A DNA stretch of 27,864 nucleotides, from positions 1 through 27,864 of the IMG/VR virus record IMGVR_UViG_3300013132_000204. One strand, given 5' to 3'. Positions within the stretch are counted from its first letter, which is position 1. Every line of letters starts with the position of its first letter. Under the pieces are notes generated by a model that worked only from the letters and a program-made list of their open reading frames with translations, was not told the DNA's origin and did not search any database. The position numbers and the translations under genes are program-made. This document shows positions 21,494 to 27,864 of the stretch, in pieces. Origin of the DNA: a virus.

Positions 21494-22736
21494 CAACCCC
21501 TTCAAGAGCAAGGTCAAGGCCCCGAAGACCGATCCAGCGGTTGGCGAGATCGCGAAGACCCAGAACAAGCTGGCTCTCGAAGCGGCGACCTTTGGCCGCG
21601 AACAGAACGAGTGGCAGAAGGAACTCGACAAGTACCGATTCGACGTCGCGAAACCGATCATCGCGCAGCAGCAGGGCGTCGCCAACACCGCGCTCGAGCG
21701 CGGGACCGACGCGGCTGGCCGGTACGCGTCCGAATTTGCACCCCTCGAGGGCCTGCAGCTGTACGACTCGCTGGGCGCCGGCTGGACCTCGCTCGACGCG
21801 CAGAACCAACTCGCCGATCAGATGGCGCAGCAGCAGATCGCCGCTCTGGATGCCGACGTTGCCAGCGGACGGGTGTCGATCTCGGAAGCCAACCGCCAGC
21901 GGACTGCGATCCAGCAGCGCGCCGCTACCGAGAAGACCATGCAGGGTGTCTCGAAAGCCGCAGAGGACTCGGCCGCCTCGCGCGCTATCGCCGACACCGC
22001 TGCCGGCGAGGGGCGTTTCATTGCCGGTCTGACCGACGAGGCCGCACGCATGGGCGTCGATCCGTCGCGCGTCCTGGCCGGCGCCGGTGCCGCCTCGCCG
22101 TCGGCCGCGGCGGCGGCGGCGCACGCCGGCAACACCGCTCGTTTCGGGTTCCGGGAACAGCAGTCCACCAACCTCGCGCGCGGCGTGAACACGGGCCGTG
22201 CCATCGAAGCAGATGCCGATCAGGGTCTGGGCCTGGCCGTGAACGCCGGTAGCGCCGCCGTCGGCAACACCAATGCGACCCTGGCGGGCTCGACTGCCGG
22301 ACGCACCGCGCCAGCAACGTGGTTCGGGCAAGGTCAGTCCGGCCTGAGCGCGGCCAGCGGCACCTATCAGCAGCAGTTCAACAACCAGCAGGCGCGCTAC
22401 CAGAACGAAATGAATCGCGACAGCGGCCTGCTCGATCTCGCCGGCACCGCAGCGGGCATCTACATGGCGTCCGAGCGCAAGGTGAAGCGTCGCAAGAAGC
22501 CGGCGGGCACGAAGAAGGCCATCGACGCGATCCGCGACATGGACGTCGATACGTGGGACTACAAGCCCGGTAAGGGCGACGGCGGGCACCATGTCGGGCC
22601 CTACGCCGATGAAATGGCCGAGCTCGGCCTGTCCGACGGCAAGACGGTGCATCCGATGGACACCGCTGGTCTCGCGCTCGCGGGCGTGAAGGCCATCATC
22701 AAGAAACTCGACGCCATGGGCCTGGAGCACGCGTGA
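21486..22736 (+). CDS. Internal/ejection-type protein with peptidase-S74-like C-terminus
   Basis: 416 residues, overlapping the upstream gene by eight bases. The first 290 residues are Ala/Gln-rich, low-complexity and helical (NKLALEAATFGREQNEWQKE and onward), like P22-type ejection proteins. Near residue 329 the sequence MASERKVKRRKK introduces a C-terminal module: KKAIDAIRDMDVDTWDYKPG, then GGHHVGPYADEMAELGLSDG and DTAGLALAGVKAI. This resembles peptidase_S74 intramolecular-chaperone domains (S-D/E-x-x-x-K start, YkPG, Gpy/AqE, D-x-x-G...AikeL). Ser329 and Lys334 would be the putative Ser/Lys dyad and cleavage site. S74 modules normally end tailspikes, so its use here is unusual. Confidence 0.65.
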   Translation: MANNPFKSKVKAPKTDPAVGEIAKTQNKLALEAATFGREQNEWQKELDKYRFDVAKPIIAQQQGVANTALERGTDAAGRYASEFAPLEGLQLYDSLGAGWTSLDAQNQLADQMAQQQIAALDADVASGRVSISEANRQRTAIQQRAATEKTMQGVSKAAEDSAASRAIADTAAGEGRFIAGLTDEAARMGVDPSRVLAGAGAASPSAAAAAAHAGNTARFGFREQQSTNLARGVNTGRAIEADADQGLGLAVNAGSAAVGNTNATLAGSTAGRTAPATWFGQGQSGLSAASGTYQQQFNNQQARYQNEMNRDSGLLDLAGTAAGIYMASERKVKRRKKPAGTKKAIDAIRDMDVDTWDYKPGKGDGGHHVGPYADEMAELGLSDGKTVHPMDTAGLALAGVKAIIKKLDAMGLEHA

Positions 22737-24262
22737 TGGAGAGAGGATCAGCACTCGCCGGCGGACTCGAGCGCGGCTACCGGCTGGGCCTGCTTGGCCG
22801 ACAAGCCGACAACGCCGAGGAAGACCGCGCATGGCAGCAGGAACAGCGCGCCCGTGAGCGGAAAGGGTGGAACGAAGAAGACCTCCTGAAGGACTTCGAA
22901 GCCAACCTCGTCGCGACGCCGGCACCGACGCCGCCCCCGGATCTGCCCGCAGGTGTGCAGCCGATCGCCCAGGCAGGTGCCGATGCGAATGGACTGGCTC
23001 CGGCGGCCGCCGCTGCACCGGCAGCCAAGCAGGAAAGCCACCTCGACCGCTACAGCACGACCGTGCAGCGCGCGTTCCAACTTCTGGATGACCCGAAGTA
23101 CGCCCCAGTGCGCGGTAAGGCGCTTGAGCGGATCACGGCACTCAGCAAGCAATCGGCCGAGATGAATCAGCTGATGGTGGAGGAGGCGCGTCAGCGCGCG
23201 CTGCCGCACATGCGCACGCTTTACTCCTCGGGCGTCGGCGATGACCAGAAGTCGGTCGCACTCTCGAGCCTCATGACCGAACTCTACCCGGACGGCCGTC
23301 AGTACCGCGCGCAAGTGTCGGGCGACGCAATCACCATTCTGGACGAGAAAGGCCAGCCGATGACCGGGCCCGACGGCAAGCCGATGGCAATGACCATGGC
23401 CGACGTCGACACCATGGTTCGTGATGGTCTGGCGACGCCGGAAGCGTTCTTCAACATCCGCCAGGGCGCGATCGAATCGCGCGCCGCCGCCGCCATCAAG
23501 GAAGCGGACTACCAGCGCACGCGGAAGGACAAGCTCAACGACCGGGAATACACCGCCAATCAGGAACGGAGCAAGGAATCCCGCGCCGAGGCGCGCGCGC
23601 TACGTCAGGACCGCCGCAACTTCATATCGAAGGCCATGGCCGCGTTCGACAAGGATGCCGCGGCGGGTCTGGTCGATTCGAAGGAGCGCGTCGCCTATCT
23701 CGAGCAGGTTCGCGCAACGGCAAGCGAAACCTACGGAGGGAGCGATCCCGCGAACCCGGTACCAGGTACCGGGTTGCCAAAGCCCAACCCTGCACAGCCT
23801 GCCGGGTTGGGCGCGCCGGGCACAGTCATCGACGTCGATCTGGACACACCTGCGCCCGCCGCAGCGCCCGCCGCTGGTCTGCCGCCCGTGCCTGTGCCGA
23901 AAGGTGCATCCGCGCCGACGGGTGCCCCTGAGATCGGCATGCCTGACGATCTCTCCATCGAGCCCACGGCCGTGGAGAAAGTCGGCAAGGCCATCGCCGG
24001 CACTGCCGCCGGCGCCGTCGCCGGCCTTGGCGAAGCTGGTCGGGCGATCCAGGCCAAGGTGCCGACCAATCTGGAAAACACCACCCGCACCGTGAAGACC
24101 CTTCGCGCCGCCATGGGCACTGGTAAGCCGCTCACGCGTGAAACGGTCGGCCAGGTGCGCGAGCTGGCACGCCAGCCGGATGACGCACTGATCGCCGCCG
24201 GCCTGAACCCGCGCGAAATCCAGACCGTTCGGGCCATCGCCCAGAAACTCGGAGCCCGATAA
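22736..24262 (+). CDS. Internal/ejection-type protein, Pro/Ala-rich
   Basis: 508 residues from the ATG at 22736 (TGATG with the previous stop); a GTG at 22733 in frame would add one residue. The order is a helical N-terminus (LERGYRLGLLGRQADNAEED), a Pro/Ala linker, a helical region (TVQRAFQLLDDPKYAPVRGK, then QSAEMNQLMVEEARQRALPH), a short beta part (DAITILDEKGQPMTGPDGKP), a charged coiled coil (TANQERSKESRAEARALRQD), a Pro-rich linker at about 340-400, and a Gly/Ala-rich hydrophobic segment (AIAGTAAGAVAGLG) near 425. Composition and place between the S74-type protein and the giant ORF match P22-like ejection proteins that cross the cell envelope with the DNA. The stop overlaps the next start (TAATG). 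Confidence 0.6.
   Translation: MERGSALAGGLERGYRLGLLGRQADNAEEDRAWQQEQRARERKGWNEEDLLKDFEANLVATPAPTPPPDLPAGVQPIAQAGADANGLAPAAAAAPAAKQESHLDRYSTTVQRAFQLLDDPKYAPVRGKALERITALSKQSAEMNQLMVEEARQRALPHMRTLYSSGVGDDQKSVALSSLMTELYPDGRQYRAQVSGDAITILDEKGQPMTGPDGKPMAMTMADVDTMVRDGLATPEAFFNIRQGAIESRAAAAIKEADYQRTRKDKLNDREYTANQERSKESRAEARALRQDRRNFISKAMAAFDKDAAAGLVDSKERVAYLEQVRATASETYGGSDPANPVPGTGLPKPNPAQPAGLGAPGTVIDVDLDTPAPAAAPAAGLPPVPVPKGASAPTGAPEIGMPDDLSIEPTAVEKVGKAIAGTAAGAVAGLGEAGRAIQAKVPTNLENTTRTVKTLRAAMGTGKPLTRETVGQVRELARQPDDALIAAGLNPREIQTVRAIAQKLGAR
23753..23775 (+). repeat. Perfect 11-bp inverted repeat inside coding sequence
   Basis: aacccggtacc at 23753-23763 is followed, after one base, by its exact complement ggtaccgggtt at 23765-23775. 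The pair encodes part of the Pro-rich linker (NPVPGTGLPKP) of the ejection-type protein. Confidence 0.75.
23782..23812 (+). repeat. Second inverted repeat (9-bp stem) in same linker
   Basis: gcccaaccc at 23782-23790 and gggttgggc at 23804-23812 form a perfect nine-base stem with a 13-base loop. It lies six bases after the upstream palindrome. No T-run follows, so a terminator is not supported. Confidence 0.7.
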
Positions 24263-27200
24263 TGCCGAAGATGACCGCGCTCGGACGGATGGAGGATGGC
24301 GTCGAGTACGCCACCGACGGTCAGACCATCTACCAGTTGGTGCCGGGAAAGGATCGCCCGAAAGCAGTGCGCATCGAGCCTGAACGGGAAGCCCGGATCA
24401 AGGCACGCGTCCAGGCCGCGCGCACAGGTGAGGGAACTCCCGCCAAACAGCCGAGTTTCCTGAGTGACATGGGGAACCTCGCCGGTGCGGGGTCGGCCAA
24501 GTTGGTCAGCAGCGCCGGGCGCGTCGCCACCGCTGCCGGCCTGGACGAGATCGGGCCCGCTGTCACCCAGGCTGCGGACGATGTCGCGGCGAGCTATCAG
24601 GAAGGTCTGAGCGACGCCCAGCGCGCTGCGCAGGAACGCCCCTTTTTCGATGAGGCGGGAAACTTCGACAGCGACGCCGTGACACCGCGTAAGGTCGCAG
24701 GGCTGGTTGCGGAGTCCGTGCCGGCCACGGCCGTCGGCATGGGCGCCGGTGCGCTCCTGATGCGCCCCCTGATGGCCGCTGGCATGTCTCCGACCGCTGC
24801 CGGTATCACCGGCGGCGCAGTGGGCGAGGGCGCCATCGGCGGCGTTATGTCGGCCGGCCAGATCGCCGAAATCATTGACCAGACGCCCGAGGACGCGCTG
24901 GTGACCGCAGAGCCGTACCAGCGCGCCTATCACGCGCTGCCGGCCACCCTGGACGATGCGACGCGCCGGAAGCAGGCGCGCGAGCAGGTGAAGCTGGCCG
25001 CGATGAAGGACGCCGGCCTGAGGACCGCCGTGGTCACGGCCATTCTGGGCGCGCCGTCCGGTGCGGCCCTGGGCAAGCTCATTGGGGGCGAGGGTGCCGC
25101 CACCCTGGCCGGCCGCGTGGCGAAGCAGGGCGGGCTCGAAATCGCGCAGGAAGTGCCGCAGAGCGCGTTCGAGCAGCGCGCGCAGAACGAAGCCATCCAG
25201 CAATTCGCCGATCCGACGCAGGATCTGAACGAAGGTCTCGCCGAGGCCATGGTCGGCGGCGCGCTCGCGGGTGGCGCCATGGGTGCGGGTTTCGGGGCTA
25301 TTTCTCCGGCCCCACTGCCGCAGGCGCAGCCGGCGCCCGTTGGTGGCAACACGGAAAAGTCGCCGACTTTCGACGTTACCACCGAAACCCCGCCTTCGAC
25401 CGACGGCCAGTTGGGCGTGCCCGGCCCGCAGCCGCCCGAGAGCATGCCTGTATCGCCGTCCGTGGCCGACCAGCGCGTGCGCGACGTTCAGGCTGCCGTG
25501 GACCGCGGCGAGCGCCCCGCGCCGCGTGACAGCACGCGCACGCCCCGCGCCGAGGCCGCGCCGCAGGCAGACGCTACCGGCTACGGTCTGCAGCAGCGCG
25601 TCAACGCCGCGCGCCTGGCTCTCCAGAAGCACGAAGCCGCCACCAGCGGCAGCCCGCAATGGGTAGCACAGCACAAGGAACTGACCGGCGCCCTGTTGGA
25701 CGCCCAGATCGAGAACGCCCGCCACCGCCGCGAGCGCAAGGCCGCTGCCGGGCGTCCGACTGACGAACTCGACCGCTACATCGCCGAGCGCGAGCGCACG
25801 CGCGGCACCGGGATTGACGTAGAGGAAGGCGCTGAGGAGATCACCGTCGCGCCGGCGCCGGGCGACCCGCGGCTGGTGGAAGCCGCCGACGAACTCCGTC
25901 AGGCCATGCGCGAGCCTGCGCCGGCTTCGAACATCGACGTTCAGGAGGAGACGTTCCCCGTGGAACGTGTCGATGGCGCCCCGCCGCCCGATACGCTCGC
26001 GCCGCCGCCCGATGGCCCGGGGAGCAACGTCGCCGTCGACGATGACCCCGAGATAGAGAACATCGACTACCCCGAGGTCGCGCTGGACGAGCGCATGCGG
26101 CCGATGCCGCCCGAGGAACGTGCGCGGCTGGATGCCGAGACTGCCAAGGTCCGTGCCCGCATAGAGCGCATCAAGAAGCAGCGCGCCATCCGGCCGGCCG
26201 AAGATGATCTGCTGACCGCGATCGCCAAGGCTGGCGGTCTGCGCCGCGATGAGGCTGAGGCCCAAGGCGTCGATCCGGCCAATTTCGGCCGCCGCGGTTT
26301 CCGGATCGCACGGATCTTCACTTCGACCGGCAAGTCGTTCGAACACATGGCCGAGACCCTGGCCGAAATGGGTTACCCGGTCACGGATGACGCGGGCAAC
26401 TATTCCGGCAACTCCATGCTCGAGGCCGTGTCGCGCGCGCTGGCCGGGGATGACATCCGTACCCCGGAGTCGCGCATCGCCAAGGCCGAGGCCAAAGCCG
26501 CCGAGGAACCGGAGGCCATCGACGACTTCGACCCGTTCGCCGACGGCAGCGAGCCGTTCCTCGAGGACGAGGAATACGACGGGCTGGAAACCGCCGGCCA
26601 GCAGGCCATACTGGATGCCATGGAGCGCGCACGCGAGGCGGGCGTGTCTGAAGATGCCATTGAGTCGATCGCCGAGCGCGCCGCCATACAGGAGCTTTCC
26701 GATGAAGAAACCATCGCCCAGTACGAAGCAGCCATCAAGCGCACGGCTGGGCGTCCTGGCGGCGCTGGTGAAGTTCAAGGACAACCGGGCGGCGAAGCAC
26801 GTACCGAAACGGCGGGCGACAATGAGCCCGTCCTCAAGCCGTACACTGCCGAAGAAGTAGCCGCCCGCGAAGCCGCGAAGGCCGGCGTCCAGAAGGCGAA
26901 GGACGACGAGGACAAGAAGGCCGCGGCCGACGCGCAGCGCGATTCCTTCACGCTGACCGGCAGCGACCGCGATGCCGATGTCGCCGCCTCCAAGGGGCAG
27001 GCTGGGCTGTTCGATGTGCCTGCCAAGAAGCCGGAAACCGAATCCAAGGTAATCAAACAGGCGAGAGCGAAGGTCGGCGAAGAACGATTTGCCGAACTGG
27101 TTAAAGCTCGACTGGACGCGACCCCCGACACCATAGCGTTCGGGCAAATGCGAGCCATCCTTGAAGATGTCGCGCAGCAGGTGCTGGATGACGACATCGC

Positions 27201-27864
27201 CGTTCCCGAAGATCATCCTCTACAGACCGACAAGCGCGAGGACTACATTGATCGCGCGATAATGAGCCGGGTCTACACGCCCAACGAACAGAAATTGCGT
27301 GAAGCAATTTCGCGTGATGCCAGCAATGACGAGATACTGACCATTTCTCAGTTGAAGCATGCAGGTCATGGCGGAAGCTGGGACCGCGCGTATGTCATGG
27401 TTCAAGGTTCGACGCTGACTATCAATGCGAACCCCGTCGAAACAGTCACGCTCAAAGGGAACGAAGTCGCGAAAAGGCTGCGGCGACTGTACGGAAGCCC
27501 GGTCGACGCCGCCGCTCACGCTGCCGCCACCAGCCCGAAGAACGACCTTCCCGACCCTACCGACGCGCAGAAGGAAGCTGGCAACTACCAGAAGGGCCAT
27601 GCCACCGTCGATGGCCTAAACATCAGCATCGAGAACCCCGCCGGCAGCAAGCGTCGCCCCGAATGGCCGACGCTGAAATCCCACTATGGCTACCTGAAGC
27701 GCACCGAGGGCGGTGACGGCGAACACATCGACGTCTTCATTCGCCCCGGTACGGAGGCCTCGCCGAAGGTGTTCGTCGTGGACCAGGTCAACACCGATAG
27801 CACGTTCGACGAGCATAAGGTGATGATGGGCTGGAAGTCGCAGGCCGGCGCGCGTCTCGGCTAC
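24262..27864 (+). CDS. Giant internal/polyvalent protein with InPase-like domain, 3' end cut by window
   Basis: Open for 1201 codons from the ATG at 24262 (TAATG overlap) to the last base with no in-frame stop, so the C-terminus is missing. The N-terminus (MPKMTALGRMEDGVEYATDG) leads to Gly/Ala-rich hydrophobic stretches at about 145-195 and 260-350, with EIAQEVPQSAFEQRAQNEAI between them, as in very large phage ejection or internal proteins. Pro/Arg/Glu-rich linkers follow, then a helical unit (674-712, TSTGKSFEHMAETLAEMGYP), and FTLTGSDRDADVAASKGQAG at about 896-915, a linker seen next to effector domains in polyvalent proteins. Residues 1103-1201 match the inorganic-pyrophosphatase-like polyvalent domain: GNYQKGH, ISIENPAG, HYGYLKRTEGGDGEHIDVFI, and DQVNTDSTFDEHKVMMGW. 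Likely packaged and delivered with the DNA; later domains are not visible. Confidence 0.85.
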   Translation, partial: MPKMTALGRMEDGVEYATDGQTIYQLVPGKDRPKAVRIEPEREARIKARVQAARTGEGTPAKQPSFLSDMGNLAGAGSAKLVSSAGRVATAAGLDEIGPAVTQAADDVAASYQEGLSDAQRAAQERPFFDEAGNFDSDAVTPRKVAGLVAESVPATAVGMGAGALLMRPLMAAGMSPTAAGITGGAVGEGAIGGVMSAGQIAEIIDQTPEDALVTAEPYQRAYHALPATLDDATRRKQAREQVKLAAMKDAGLRTAVVTAILGAPSGAALGKLIGGEGAATLAGRVAKQGGLEIAQEVPQSAFEQRAQNEAIQQFADPTQDLNEGLAEAMVGGALAGGAMGAGFGAISPAPLPQAQPAPVGGNTEKSPTFDVTTETPPSTDGQLGVPGPQPPESMPVSPSVADQRVRDVQAAVDRGERPAPRDSTRTPRAEAAPQADATGYGLQQRVNAARLALQKHEAATSGSPQWVAQHKELTGALLDAQIENARHRRERKAAAGRPTDELDRYIAERERTRGTGIDVEEGAEEITVAPAPGDPRLVEAADELRQAMREPAPASNIDVQEETFPVERVDGAPPPDTLAPPPDGPGSNVAVDDDPEIENIDYPEVALDERMRPMPPEERARLDAETAKVRARIERIKKQRAIRPAEDDLLTAIAKAGGLRRDEAEAQGVDPANFGRRGFRIARIFTSTGKSFEHMAETLAEMGYPVTDDAGNYSGNSMLEAVSRALAGDDIRTPESRIAKAEAKAAEEPEAIDDFDPFADGSEPFLEDEEYDGLETAGQQAILDAMERAREAGVSEDAIESIAERAAIQELSDEETIAQYEAAIKRTAGRPGGAGEVQGQPGGEARTETAGDNEPVLKPYTAEEVAAREAAKAGVQKAKDDEDKKAAADAQRDSFTLTGSDRDADVAASKGQAGLFDVPAKKPETESKVIKQARAKVGEERFAELVKARLDATPDTIAFGQMRAILEDVAQQVLDDDIAVPEDHPLQTDKREDYIDRAIMSRVYTPNEQKLREAISRDASNDEILTISQLKHAGHGGSWDRAYVMVQGSTLTINANPVETVTLKGNEVAKRLRRLYGSPVDAAAHAAATSPKNDLPDPTDAQKEAGNYQKGHATVDGLNISIENPAGSKRRPEWPTLKSHYGYLKRTEGGDGEHIDVFIRPGTEASPKVFVVDQVNTDSTFDEHKVMMGWKSQAGARLGY

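Noticed and set aside
23828-23839. 12-bp palindrome atcgacgtcgat
   Set aside because: Short palindromes of this size built from GAC/GTC/CGA are expected in GC-rich coding DNA.
23731-27216. 1161-codon open frame on the - strand opposite the ejection and giant genes
   Set aside because: The + strand carries recognisable domains and overlapping starts throughout. The antisense frame has low-complexity Arg/Gly/Leu-rich sequence with no motif, as expected from GC-rich third positions.

Overview
The window is one contiguous stretch of a tailed-phage genome (free phage or prophage), with every supported gene on the + strand. Gene order and families point to a short-tailed, P22-like podovirus: lysis genes, small and large terminase, P22-type portal, scaffold, an N4-gp56/DUF4043-type major capsid protein, decoration protein, head-tail adaptors, a nozzle protein, a tail-collar fibre and large internal/ejection proteins. 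The high G+C, strong GC-rich third-position bias and classic Shine-Dalgarno sites and terminators suggest a high-GC Gram-negative host, probably a proteobacterium; the Rz/Rz1-type spanin pair supports an outer membrane. No integrase, repressor, replication gene or tRNA is visible, so the lifestyle cannot be decided here.

Layout. 3-1939: lysis cassette (lytic transglycosylase cut by the window start, one-TM holin-like protein, Rz-like i-spanin, a small conserved protein, Rz1-like lipoprotein). 2018-6846: terS, terL and a portal with a very long helical C-terminal extension. 6846-12570: a 5.7-kb block of six genes between portal and scaffold, containing a lectin-like protein, a glycine-tailed protein, a repeat-rich fibre, two small proteins and an esterase of the PHB-depolymerase/LpqC alpha/beta-hydrolase type carrying an inserted domain. 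In P22 the portal is followed directly by scaffold and coat, so this block looks like a host-surface module placed inside the head operon. 12604-15541: scaffold, major capsid and decoration genes, punctuated by three rho-independent terminators, two of them nearly identical. 15552-21493: adaptors, nozzle, tail-collar fibre, a two-TM membrane protein and a helical protein with a DDxxD motif. 21486-27864: three internal/ejection-type genes, the first ending in a peptidase-S74-like module and the last a giant open frame (1201 codons, still open at the window edge) that ends in an inorganic-pyrophosphatase-like polyvalent-protein domain.

Most junctions overlap by 1-8 bases (ATGA, GTGA, TGATG, TAATG), so translation is probably coupled across long blocks. 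The exceptions are the capsid genes, each with its own strong ribosome-binding site. The most unusual parts are the fibre/esterase block between portal and scaffold, and the giant ORF joining an ejection-protein-like N-terminus to a polyvalent effector region.
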